Shown here piece by piece: positions 47,354-58,629 of a stretch of 64,000 bases of DNA; position 1 is the stretch's first letter; every line of letters begins with the position of its first letter. Made by a program: the position numbers and the translations under genes. The DNA comes from Elephas maximus indicus (lineage: Eukaryota > Chordata > Mammalia > Proboscidea > Elephantidae), in assembly GCF_024166365.1 (NCBI RefSeq), contig NC_064826.1, positions 60,529,001 through 60,593,000 of the forward strand. Direction: 5' to 3'. Below the pieces are notes generated by a model, which was given only the letters and a program-made list of their open reading frames with translations, was not told where the DNA came from and searched no databases.

Positions 47354-48757
47354 AAATTGTTGTCTCACACATGTTCGTTTTTTAAAATTTAGTTGAATAT
47401 ACAGGCAAATGGGAACTTAATTGTTAGTCATTTAAATACATTCACATCCATTTCTTCTTTTCCCTTCTTGTTTCCTTTTTATTTTTCAAAGATAGTTAGG
47501 AGGGGAAAAGCTTTCTGTAATATCCTGTGTACGATTAAGGTCAAACTGACATTTCTTCACATTCATTTGAATGCATTTTTTCACATTTATTTGATTTATT
47601 TTCTAGAGAAAGGGCATTTATACTCTGTGATACTTGAGGTGAACCCCATGCATACTATTTCTTTCAAGGACATAGTTTGTGAGAGAACTGAATAAAAGGG
47701 AGATGCTGTGGTTACACTGAATTTTTACATTTGTTCTCTTACGCTGCAAGTGTGTAATTCTAGATTCTAGTTGTCATCTGATGGATTCGTTCTGTCAGAA
47801 AAGAGTTACAGGTGGTTTAGGCACAAAGCTCAACTATTGTTTCATATCCTTTATCCAGTGCATTTCCAAAAGATTTTAGTTTGAAATGAAATTTTTATCT
47901 ATGATCCATTCATAAGACAGAACAGCTATGGTTTTCATATGCCAAAATGTTAGTGTGTCTCAAAAATATAAGATACTGTTCTTTCACCAGTTAAGTAAAA
48001 CTCAATAATTCAGCAAATAATTACTGAGTACTTCCTATGTGCCAGACACTGTGCTGGTACTCAGATACCATGACCAGTGAAACTAATCCTTGACCCCAAG
48101 GACTTTAGAGGAAGACAGGCAAAACAATGAGCAATGACAATACAGAGTTACAAATTCTACCACGGAGGTTAGTGCAGTTTGCTGTTGGAGAATGTAGAGC
48201 CGGCACTGCTCGCTCTCACCAGAAGACTGAATGGAATGATTATCATAAATGGTTTAATATATTACCCTTTGTTAATACAGAGTAATGTAATATGTTTGTT
48301 ATTCCATGATATCATTGAAGACAACTGTGGGTTTATATTTACATGAATGATTAATGACAGGGGATGTAATCAGTAACTAGATGTTGTGTGCTTGTTTAGG
48401 TCAGGATTTATTCATCAATGATCTGATAAGTATCTGACAAAGACACCTTTAATTGGTCTTTGTTGTCACTATTAACTGCTATTCCAGGCAAGGATTCAGT
48501 GTTTAGAAGAAACTATGTAAGGTGTCAACCTGGAAATGGAGAGTTTCAGTGAAGATGGGCTTCTTGATCTTAAAACATACACTGGTATGGTATTCTGGGG
48601 CTGAGAGTAGTATGCAGGAGACTGAATCTGGCTTCCTGATCCTCACATCTTTCAAAATACACCTGTGATTTCCTCTTCTTTTTTCTCCTCCTCTTTCCAC
48701 CTACAGACTCACCTCTTTATCCAGAATGTTTGAGGAATTGGCAGAATTTGGGGGCTA
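47354..48757 (+). other. CDK14 intron 1, unassigned
   Basis: At 48003-48125 there is an ancient repeat of unassigned family (tgagtacttcctatgtgcca gacactgtgctgg). The rest shows nothing. Confidence 0.45.
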
Positions 48758-48966
48758 AAGGAGTCGCTGGGTAGTGCAAATGGTTAACATGTTTGCACTA
48801 ACAGAAAGGTTGGTGGTTTGGGCCTACCCAGAGGTACCTCGGAAGAAAGCCCTGGCAGTCTGCTTCTTAAAAAATCAAACACTGAAAATCCTATGCAGCA
48901 CAGTTCTACTCTGACACAAATGGGGTCACCATGACTTAGAATTGACTTGATGGCAATTGGTAGGTA
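48758..48966 (+). mobile_element. AfroSINE, third subtype, in CDK14 intron 1
   Basis: Shares gtgcaaatggttaacatg and gcagcacagttctactctga with the subtype at 13848-14036. It has an extra middle part (cctggcagtctgcttcttaa). Confidence 0.85.
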
Positions 48967-49936
48967 GGGGCCTAGAAGGAACTAGTTCAGTCTGAGTGTT
49001 GAAGACGTTCTAGCTTTCTGCTGTCACGATCTATCAACCTGAGGGCCTGCATTCCATGTTTGCGGTTCCCTAAGAGGGAGTATCAGCTGTCACTCTTGCT
49101 GGAATATTTTATTTAAGAAAACATGACTAAATTTCTAGAACTTTTATGACATCCAGAATAAAGAAAATATATCTAAAAGTTTGTGCTACAGATGGCAAGC
49201 TTTGCATCTTACCTGGCAGTCACATAGTATGCGTTCCATTAATCTTTGTTAAATGAACCAGCTATGAGAGGCTGTACGGTAATTTGCTAATGTGTAACTT
49301 TGTATTTGAAATCAATCAGATAATCATTACTTATTAAAAAAAAGTTTTTCAGATGGAGTAACTTGTCTATATTTATGTAGATCACTAATATTTTATAACG
49401 GAGTTACTGGTTAAAAATGTTAAGTAAAGGATGTGCCTTGGGTAAGGGATTGTGGAGTATAGTTTAGTAACATTGTTGACTATTTAAAGGAAGCCTTCTA
49501 GAATAGAAACTTTAAATTCTAGTGAACATGTAGCCATGAGAAATCATCTAAAGTCTTAGAGTCTTTTTTTATCAAAATGGGTTATTTTGTATTTAATGTA
49601 AGTTATAAATAATGTAAATAAAATATGTGCAAGTAATTGAGTGTAAGATAAGCCATTTGAGTTGGGGACAAAGGACTGTCTTTTCATTTTCTGTTCAGAA
49701 GAAATTGCTTTCTGATAAAGAAGTGAAGAAATCTATCATAGATCAGTTTCTTAAGCAAAAGGGAAAGACTCTGTATTCAGTTTTCGGGAACATTTTATCT
49801 CCCTTGCCTTCCCCTCACCTCCCTTAACTCATGACCACAACCATATCCTTCTTGATTCCCTTAAAATGACAGATTTACAGTATGAAACAAAGAAAATAAC
49901 CTTTTCAAGATTGCTAGACTATGTATTATAAACTTT
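48967..49936 (+). other. CDK14 intron 1, unassigned
   Basis: AT-rich; no gene or recognisable repeat. Confidence 0.5.
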
Positions 49937-50442
49937 TGTGTTACTCATCTAGTGCTGTTGTAACAGAAATACCACAAGTGGATGGCTTTAACAAAGAGAA
50001 ATTTATTTTCTCACAGTCTTATAGTCTAGATGTCCAAATTCAGGGCATCAGCTCCAAGGGAAGGCTTTCTCTCTCTGTTGGCTCTGAAGAAAGGTCCTTC
50101 TTGGCAATCTTGCCCCAGACTAGGAGCTTCTCCTCGCAGGAACCCTGGGCCCAAAGGATTCACTCTGCTCCTGGGCACTGCTTTCTTGGTGGTATGAGGT
50201 CCCCCCATCTGCTCCCTTCCTTTTGCTTTTTATCTCTTTGAGAGAGAAAAGGTGGTGCAGGTTACACTCCAGGGAAACTCCCTTAGCATTGGATCAGGGA
50301 TATGACCTTAGTAAGGGTGTTACAATACCGCCCTAATCTTCTTTAGCATAAAATAATGGTCACAAAATGGAGGACAACCACACAATACTGGGAATCAGCA
50401 AGTTGACACATATTTGGGGGGGACATAATTCAATCCATGACA
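49937..50442 (-). mobile_element. MaLR-like solo LTR in CDK14 intron 1
   Basis: Reversed LTR from tgtgttactcatctagtgct to caattcaatccatgaca. Flanks are acttt (49932-49936) and gcttt (50443-50447), a 5-bp duplication with one change. It is closest by eye to the inner LTR at 8884-9382 (both have ggtggtgcagg). Confidence 0.7.
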
Positions 50443-50828
50443 GCTTTGATGTGATAGCTTAAGTCTAAGCACATTAGTTCTCTCAGAGCTTAATTGCCAA
50501 AATAATTTGCTTTCCACTACTTTTGTCAGATCATAGCTTTCCAAAGTAATAGCTTCCATCCAGAATAGAACTGTCCGGTATAGTCCAATATATACCTGTA
50601 AAATATAATTCTGTAAATTTGAAACATTTCTCCAACTGGTGGTTCTAGTTAAATTAGCTACTTTGTGCATTCTCCTTAATATGAACCATTTAAGCAAGTA
50701 GGATTTAAGGAACTAGATGTTTGCAGACTATACATAAATGCTTCTTTATCTTCAATAAAATTCTAGTTCTCAAGATACGCATGTTTCAAATATATTTAAA
50801 GTATTTGCTGGCTCCTACTAGATATTCT
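50443..50828 (+). other. CDK14 intron 1, unassigned
   Basis: No feature recognised. Confidence 0.45.
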
Positions 50829-50980
50829 TGGAGCCCTGGTGGTGTAGTGGTTGAGCTCAACTGCTAACTAAAAGGTCAGCAGTTTGAATCCACCAGCTGC
50901 TCCTTGGAAACCCTATGGGGCAGTTCTACTCTGTCCTGTAGGTTTGCTATGAGTTGTAATTGACTGAATGGCATACTACA
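50829..50980 (+). mobile_element. AfroSINE about 0.6 kb before CDK14 exon 2
   Basis: ggagccctggtggtgtagtg head through ggggcagttctactctgtcc to a tail near ttgactgaatggcat. Confidence 0.92.
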
Positions 50981-51576
50981 ACCACTTCCATAACAACCAC
51001 ATGGTTTTCTTTGTACTATGTTCTGTTATAAAATTTATCATGTTGAGAATATTGTTTGAAGTAATGTCTTTACTCTACAATCCTTCTTTTACACACTTGG
51101 TCTTATACTGCTGTACTTCAGCTTTGCGCAGTATGAAAAAGTTGTTCAGGGCACTATGTAGAGTGGGTGTCATTCTAACAATTGGTTGGGGAGATTTATA
51201 CAATACCCGTGATGATATGTGCTCAAAAACCAGGAGTTTAAGGGAAATTTCTTTCAAAAGATTGCTTTGTGATTCTGTTACACTTCATTAAAACACTTTT
51301 CTCCTGAAGAAGAGATAGGAGAAAGATGTGCGTACTTTTTCCCCATACTTGGGAGGATTGTCCCATGTACATATTTATGAAAAGTGTTTCACAAAGATGC
51401 ATGCTGTGCAATTCTCTGTCTTATTTGCAGTTCTCGTATTTGTATCATAACGTTGTTATTCACGTTGGGGTACAGTTTTGCTTTCTGAAATGCAAACACC
51501 AAACTGCTTTGTTTTCTAGGATTTAGATTCTTTGAGATGTTTCGTAGTAACTTTCCTTTCCCTTTTTGTTTTGTAG
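50981..51576 (+). other. End of CDK14 intron 1
   Basis: No repeat recognised. The last 30 bases are pyrimidine-rich (ctttcctttccctttttgtt) and end in the ttgtag acceptor. Confidence 0.6.
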
Positions 51577-51608
51577 CTTTGAAGAAAGAGGACACCACCT
51601 TTGATGAG
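51577..51608 (+). CDS. CDK14: CDK14 coding exon 2 (32 nt)
   Basis: Bases ct complete the codon begun by the last g of exon 1 (Ala31). The exon then encodes LKKEDTTFDE and ends at gatgag|gtaggt (51608/51609), so intron 2 is in phase 0. Joined to exon 1 it gives SFSRI-ALKKEDTTFDE, the known CDK14 N-terminal order; from memory the human protein has Asp where this has the first Glu. The acceptor tract is strong. Exon 3, which would begin the following Ile-Cys-Val segment, was not found in the remaining 12.4 kb. The segment precedes the kinase domain, in the region that carries regulatory phosphorylation and partner-binding sites. Confidence 0.93.
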
Positions 51609-52851
51609 GTAGGTTAAATTTCTTTATCTAATGTTAAAAAAAAAAATGTTAGAGGTGTTTAATTACTGCAGGTAAAGTCAATTGGTGCCGACTTCACACT
51701 TAGAAACAGAAGAAAAAAAGGTTTTTTTTTAGGGTTTTTTTTTTTAGTTTCACTGTATTATTTTCAAATTTTAAATAATCTTATAAATGAATTCTGATAG
51801 CAGTCAATAGAAGTATGTCTCTTTAAATTAATAAGCAAATTAAAAGACACACACGACCTTTGTGTTGTTGGTTCTTGGTGGTGTTAGTGCTGGAGAAGTC
51901 CAAGGCGATATGCGTGTGCTTTAGGCAAGCCCGGAGTTGTCAGTAAGCTGGGTATAAAGGCTTCCTTGCAGACCTCAACTGAATCAGGGTTTGAGGTGGT
52001 GTTGTGATGCGGTGTTGATGCCACACATTGTCAGTCTCCCAAAGGAGAGGCTGACTTTTCCTGTTCTAGTTTTCCTATTCTTTGTATATCAGATACGCCT
52101 TTATCTTCTTGCCACAAAGTAGCAAAGAAGCCTGCTCAGGTAAGGCAGAGGGTTTATGTGTAATGAATAGCGTCCTGAACATGATTTTTGAATTGTACCC
52201 TTTCCTGTGTTTTTTTGTAGTATAAGTGGGACTCATTAGAAAAAATATGTGTGTGTTTACAAAAGTTCTCAAGGATGCTGCAGAGTGAAGTGTTTCATTG
52301 TAACCATTCGAAGCCACAGTAATTGATCTGTTAATATGTACATGAGCCGTGTGTATGTGTGTGTGTTTGTGTGTGTGTGTAGTGGGTTTATGTTTGAACA
52401 AAAATGTGTCTACACATTGTGCTTACCCTCCAGGCTGCATAAAAGCATAGGCCAGTTTGCTTGTGGCTGTTTTATTTGTATTAACAGTTGCAGATTCTGT
52501 GACATATGCTACCTGTCCTCCCTTTGCTGTGGTGCTGCAGTGAGGGGAGGGCATTTGTGCTCATGGGAAGTCCCCTTGGCCGTGTGGCTTTCTGGCCATG
52601 GTGCGCAGCAGGGCCATTCGAGGAGAACCCGCTCCAGGCCGGGATTTCTGGATGGGCCTGCGTCGTTTGGCTTTCACAGTCTGCTGCTTCCTCTGCTGCA
52701 CCTGTTCTTTTTTCCCGGGCTGAGCTCTACAAAGCTGCTTGTCCCTGGCCTCCAAAACAAGCTCTCCTGCCAGCATTCCTGTAACAACCTCTAAAACTTA
52801 GTTATTTTAGACCTGAAACAATAGAGGAATCTTTTCTTCCCCATCTGTACT
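51609..52851 (+). other. CDK14 intron 2, first part
   Basis: Contains a GT microsatellite at 52352-52380 and a GC-richer patch at about 52510-52780 with open frames on both strands. I cannot match these to any protein. No splice sites are clear enough to call an exon. Confidence 0.45.
52352..52380. repeat. (GT)n microsatellite
   Basis: gtgtatgtgtgtgtgtttgt followed by more GT units; interrupted. Confidence 0.85.
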
Positions 52852-53012
52852 AAAAAAAAAAAACCCCTTGCCGTTGAGTCGATTTCGACTCAGCGACCCT
52901 ATATGATGGTGTAGAACTGCCCGTAGTGTTTCCAAGGAGTGCATAGTGGATTCAAACTGCCAACCTTTTGGTTAGCAGCTGGACTCTTAACTACTATACT
53001 ACCAGGATTTCC
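52852..53012 (-). mobile_element. AfroSINE, antisense, in CDK14 intron 2
   Basis: A-run, then ccttgccgttgagtcgattt tail through to actaccaggatttcc head. Confidence 0.92.
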
Positions 53013-53635
53013 CTTCCCATCTATAGTAGGTAATAATGGTGATTTTCTTCAAACCTGTATTTCTGGAATTTCCGCCGTACTGTTACTGAGATGTTTCCAG
53101 GAGAGTATTTTCTTCTCGGGGAATCAGTCTGAGGACATTGGGCACCTTTTCTCTCTTTGTAAAGAAAGGTCTCCTCTCTAATTATCCTGGTAACTTAAGC
53201 TTACAACCAAAAAAAATAAGGAAAAAGAGAAAGAAAAGCCTCCGCAATTCTGTTATCCAGATACAACCACTGTTGAATGTTCCTGTTTCTTTCCGCATGT
53301 TTTGAATAACGTGGTTCACATACTGCTTCCTGCTTTTTTTTTTAAACCCGTAACGTGATATTTCCCCGTGTTAGTGCAAGCTCCTCTGAAGCATCACTAA
53401 AAATTTTAAAACTTCTTTTTTTGTTTAAACGCCATTATTAATGATTGTATGTTGTTCTGTTATGTGGCTCTGCCATTAGTTTTAAATATTTCTGAGCCTG
53501 GAACCTAGGTAAAGGTTAAGGGCGTATATATAAAATCTTCAACTCACTCCCCTGAAACCTCTGCATAGTCATAGGCCATCCTGAGCTTCTACTAAGTGTT
53601 TTCCTTACTCTGCATCACAAGAGATTGGTTAAATA
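53013..53635 (+). other. CDK14 intron 2; possible old L1 debris
   Basis: 53205-53470 (tccagatacaaccactgttg, tgtatgttgttctgttatgt) resembles a worn antisense L1 3' part. No gene. Confidence 0.35.
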
Positions 53636-54132
53636 CAGGTGGTCTCCAACATACAATGTATCTGAATTATAAGGAGGCATGCTTACAACTGTCTAGTTTT
53701 TTTTTTTTTTGTACATCTTATCATTAGTAATAAACCAAAAAAACCAAACCATTACCACTGAGTTAATTCTGACTCTTATCGACCTGATAGGACACAGTAG
53801 AACTGCCCCATAAGGTTTCCAAGGAGTGGCTGGTGGATTTGAATAGCCAGCCTTTTGGTTAGGAGCCGAGCTCTTAACCACTGCACCACCAGAACGTCAA
53901 TCGTCAGTAATATGTACTGCATACAGTGTTGCAGTGCATAATTTGCTAATGTTATCATTCTCAGATAGTCACTCCAGCTGTTCAGTGTTATGATTTACTG
54001 TCAAAACACGGCTGTGTAACAGGCTATGGCAATAATAATGGAAAAAAAAAAAATGAGGCATTTGACTTATGTCAGAACCGACTTATGATGGAGTCGTCGG
54101 AACGGAACCCTGTCATTAAGTGGGGGACTACT
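53636..54132. mobile_element. Tigger-like nonautonomous element
   Basis: Left end (ta)caggtggtctccaacatac and right end taagtgggggactactta are imperfect inverse copies of Tigger-type ends, bordered by TA. The interior is non-coding and carries an AfroSINE at 53733-53896. Confidence 0.65.
53733..53896 (-). mobile_element. AfroSINE, antisense, inside the Tigger-like element
   Basis: aaaaaccaaaccattaccac tail to cactgcaccaccagaacg head. Confidence 0.9.
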
Positions 54133-55579
54133 TATACCTCAAATTAGTGAATCACAGAGTGCTAGAACTGGAAGATGCTGTCGACATGATATAGCTCATC
54201 CCGTCATTTCACAGATGAAGAAATCGAAGTCCAGAGGAGCCAGGTAATGAATGTCCAACTAATCTGGGGCCAACTTCAGGGCCAGAAGCCTGGGAAATAG
54301 TGATAGAGAAGTCATGCCTGGGTATAAACCCTAACTTGACCACCCACTAGCTGGGCAATTGACTTACTGTTTCTCTGCCTTTTGTAAAATAGAAATTATA
54401 ATAGCCTCTCTCTCTTAAGGTAGTTGAGAGGATTAAACAACCTAATATATGTAAAAGTTCCACAAGTGTGACTGGCATGCGGTCAGTGTCTTGTCATTGG
54501 TAGTATCATTGTCATCATCATCGATGCTCTCACCATGACACCCTCCTTCTGTAGTGGATGGGCTATAAGGAAGGTGGAAGAATTCAGTTTAGAATGAAGA
54601 ATTGGTGCCATAAGGAGAGATAGTTTCAGATATTTCTCTAAAATTTCATGTAAGTCTTTGTGTAACGATTTGTGTAATGAAACTGTGAAAATATTGTCTA
54701 AAACCCAGCAGTTTTTAGATTCTTTGAGGGGATGACTGCATTCATCTTTGTGTAATCCTTGGGGTGTCTTGTACATGGTTAACAGTCAATAAATAATCTG
54801 TTGATGAGCAAATATCTGTCCCAGACGAGTAGAGAAAGCAGTGAATGAAGTGTTAGCAATGAAGAGTCTCATTTGCTACTTCCTAGGTATTTGGGCAAGT
54901 CATTTAAATTACCAAGTCATCAATTTTTTTATTTGTAAAATAAATCAGTTGTATTATGATATTCAAGTTGCTTTCTAGCTCTGCATGCAGCATTCTGACC
55001 AACATAACAACCAGCATAAAATTACAATTGCACCAAGACTGGAAAAGGGCATCAGATTAGTGGTTACGTAGACAGGAAGCAACTGAGTTCTCCTGTGATC
55101 ATCTTCAGATTATAGTGGTAGAAGGCTTCTTGAACTCTTGGTCTTCCATTTTTCCTCTTCAGGAGTTGGAGTCTCCAGTCCTTTGGAATTCAATTCAGGT
55201 TTGAGTTTTGAAACTTGGGGGCTGGGTCAGCTTCTTAGATCTGCAGTAAGATATGGCAACTCTCCCCTTATTTATGAACTGGAGGGCTCCTTGTCTCAAG
55301 GAGTGGCCTCCTACAGAGGGTGCCTGAAGCTGGAGTTTAGTTGCTACTCCCTGATTTGTGCACATGTTTCCTCTAGGGTGTGGTGTTTGACCTTGAACAG
55401 AGGGAAAAAAAAAAAAAAATAGAGGCCTCTTTGATAGATACATTTACTTACTTGTTCTTAAATAGACTGAAATACCATGACTTTTACTTTTCAAACCAGC
55501 CTGAAAGTATATTCAGGAACTGTGGGCTAATGCTTGTTATAGAAGGAGAATGAGGCAGTTTAGAATTTAACTGCTGAGG
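54133..55579 (+). other. CDK14 intron 2; ancient repeats
   Basis: 54150-54300 looks like an ancient repeat (cacagagtgctagaactgga, ttcacagatgaagaaatcga). 54310-54480 is MIR-like (gggcaattgacttactgttt). The remainder is unassigned, with a 14-A run at 55407-55420. Confidence 0.45.
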
Positions 55580-55780
55580 GCCAAACCCGTTACTGTTAAG
55601 TCAGTTCTGACTCAGGGTGACCCTGTGTGGTAGGGTAGAACTGCCCCACAGCGTTTCCAAGGCTGTAAATCTTTATGGAAGCAGACTGCCACTTCTTTCT
55701 CCTGTGGAGCAGCTGGTGGGTTTGAACTGCTGCTGATCTTTTGGTTAGCAGCTGAGTGCTTAACCACTGCACCACCAGCG
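55580..55780 (-). mobile_element. AfroSINE, long subtype, antisense
   Basis: Carries aaggctgtaaatctttatgg and tttctcctgtggagcagctg with head ccactgcaccaccag. Confidence 0.92.
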
Positions 55781-56999
55781 ATAGGCAGACTGTATGGAAT
55801 TTTGTTGAAGCCCATCGTCTCTGGAGAGGAGACTGTGAACGATCATTTTGCCCTTCATTTGTAGTGTATCGGGGTTCTAATTCAGGTATCAGTCATTTTA
55901 TGTGCTGTGGTTTCAGGATGGACTCGTTATTTGTAAGGGTATCCCAAGTAAAATCTTACTGGTTTTAGTTTTTTTCCACACAACTTCTTGATCTTTGAAT
56001 CTCAGGGTTTGGTACAGAGTTGAGGTGCTGAAATGAGGCGCTAAATACATAATGGTTGGATTAATAGTTGATTAAGGTGGAATGAAAGGTGAAAGAAGAT
56101 TGTTATTTTATGTCATAGTTTTTAATGGACACGGTGGTTTTGGTGACATTGTGATGACAGTCTCTAGTAAGCGTGAACTTCATATCTGCGATGCTATTGC
56201 AGAACTTTCCAAGTGTCTTTCTAGTCTATTGTCCCCAGTAAATGCCCACACCATGTCCCTTGAGTGGTCTCTTTCTTCCTGGGATAGTGATTTTGTGAGC
56301 AGTAGCTACGCTTAAGGCTTCAGTTGAATTTTTGAATTCTATTTTTTAAAAAATTACAATGGTGCCTAAAATATACAAGTTAGAAAATAGTTTCCACCAA
56401 TGTAAAATTACCATAACTAAAAAATTTTGAACTTTGGAAGCAGAAGGCTCCAATCAAGTGTAAATATGTGTGTATAGAAGTAGTAGGAAATGGCTAAAAC
56501 CACAGCAACTCGTAAATTGTCCTCCTGCATAAATTAGAAGTTTAAATTGTAGTTTTAGTTCTGCTTCATGCCTCTATTATTTAGCTCAGATGAGTGGCCG
56601 GAACGAAATGTTGACTATACTTGGCTCTTTGATGAGAACCGTAAAAATTTTAGGGATTGGGATAAATCTTTGAAATGCAGAGAGTTTCATTTGTACGTGG
56701 TATGTAATCCAGACACTTAAGCACGTTATTTGGGGGGGAAAAATGGGTGATTGTTCATGAGTTTCCCGCTCGTTCTGTGCTCTGGTCAATTATTTCATGT
56801 TTGAACCAGCATTTACTTTGGCATTTTCCAGCATTACTTTTTGATCCTAGGAAAATTGTGTAAGAGCACATAAATTTTTTACATCTGATCAGTAAGTGCT
56901 CCAAATACATTCTAACAGGTTAACCTGCTTACTGTGTACTTATTAATTCTGTGAGATGGGTGAGGACAGTGTACATGAATCTCATCTTCTAGTCCCTGT
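55781..56999 (+). other. CDK14 intron 2, unassigned
   Basis: No gene, exon or repeat recognised. Confidence 0.5.
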
Positions 57000-57874
57000 C
57001 CCTCTTTGTTATTTTATTTATTTATTTTTTATTAACTTTTATTGAGCTTCAAGTGAACGTTTACAAATCAAGTCAAACTGTCGCATATAAGTTTATATAC
57101 ACCTTACTCCATACTCCCACTTGCTCTCCCCCTAATGAGTCAGCCCTTCCAGTCTCTCCTTTCGTGACAATTTTGCCAGCTTCCAACTCTCTCTATCCTT
57201 CCATCCCCCCTCCAGACAGGAGATGCCAACACAGTCTCAAGTGTCCACCTGATACAAATAGCTCACTCTTCATCAGCATCTCTCTCTTACCCACTGTCCA
57301 ATCCCTTTCATGTCTGATGAGTTGTCTTCGGGAATGGTTCCTGTCCTGGGCCAACAGAAGGTTTGGGGACGATGACCGCCAGGATTCCTCTAGTCTCAGT
57401 CAGACCATTAAGTATGGTCTTTTTGTGAGAATTTGGGGTCTGCATCCCACTGATCTCCTGCTCCCTCAGGGGTTCTCTGTTGTACTCCCTGTCAGGGCAG
57501 TCATCGGTTGTGGCCGGGCACCAACTAGTTCTTCTGGTCTCAGGATGATGTAGTTCTCTGGTTCATGTGGCCCTTTCTGTCTCTTGGGCTCTTAGTTATC
57601 GTGTGTCCTTGGTGTTCTTCATTCTCCTTTGATCCAGGTGGGTTGAGACCAATTGATGCATCTCAGATGGCCGCTTGTTAGCATTTAAGACCCCAGACGC
57701 CACACTTTAAAGTGGGATGCAGAATGTTTTCATAATAGAGTTTATTATGCCAATTGACTTAGAAGTCCCCTTAAACCATGGTCCCCAAACCCCCGCCCTT
57801 GCTCCGTTGACCTTTGAAGCATTCAGTTTATCCTGGAAACTTCTTTGCTTTTGGTCCCCTCTTTGTTATTTTAT
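57000..57874 (-). mobile_element. Recent 5'-truncated L1 with exact 18-bp TSD
   Basis: ccctctttgttattttat at 57000-57017 and 57857-57874 brackets an antisense L1 3' UTR of 839 bp that starts with the reversed A-rich end. The exact long duplication and the low divergence from the copy at 442-874 suggest a young insertion. The open frame of 166 codons at 57053-57553 lies on the opposite strand of this element and is not a gene. Confidence 0.93.
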
Positions 57875-58122
57875 ATAGAGATATTCCCATAATACCCGAA
57901 ATGATAAATACAGCAGAGATTTTTATGAGAACGAAAGTCTAGGGGTTAGGTACAGATGTAATTTGGGGACATTCCTGGTCATTCTGTCCTATTCATTGAG
58001 GCTGGTAGACGTGTGGAAGCAGATTGTCTTTTCTCCATCATCATGGGCAGCCTCAGTATACATTGTACACAGTAAGGTAGAATCAGAGTTCCTTGACTTT
58101 CTTATCTCCTAGTGGCTTCACC

Positions 58123-58551
58123 CAGTGGCACCACTAGGGATGGCGTCACCCCTCCCCGCCATGGACCTCCTCCTGTACCAGACCATATCGAAACACCAGC
58201 AGCAACAAAAACAACATCGCGTGCTTGTAGTGCGTGCAGACAAAACCACATGATTCCAAGCCTCATTGTAATTGGGTAATAATGACAGCTCTGACCAGAG
58301 TGCATTAGAAGGTTCAAAAGTAAATTAGCATAGAGTTTTAGCCTTGTAGGTATATTGATACATGCAAGCTGGACTTAGGAAAAAAATTTTTTTTGTTATA
58401 CCTAACTACAGGGACATTTTTATAAAAAAATAATAACTTTCTGCTGAAACACTACACAGAAATTTTATAGGCAGTCATTTTGGTGTCACCCCTTCTGGCA
58501 GTGTCACCCAGTGTGGTCTGTAGTCCCTGTACCCCCCTAGTGATGCCACTG
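58123..58551. mobile_element. hAT-like nonautonomous transposon (MITE)
   Basis: 429 bp with terminal inverted repeats cagtggcaccactaggg (left) and, read inward from the right end, cagtggcatcactaggg, 16 of 17 matching. The flanking octamers gcttcacc (58115-58122) and gcttcaca (58552-58559) match at 7 of 8, the target-duplication length of hAT transposons. No transposase is encoded. Confidence 0.85.
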
Positions 58552-58629
58552 GCTTCACACATATTCATTTTCTGTAGGAATTGGATCATTTCACTGAGAT
58601 GGTCCCAAATCTAAAATACTAAATCCCAG

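Noticed and set aside
52336..52794. 152-codon open frame in intron 2
   Set aside because: Starts in a GT microsatellite and has no recognisable similarity.
57053..57553. 166-codon open frame
   Set aside because: It is the reverse strand of an L1 3' UTR; the same frame appears at 440-907 in the inverse L1 copy.
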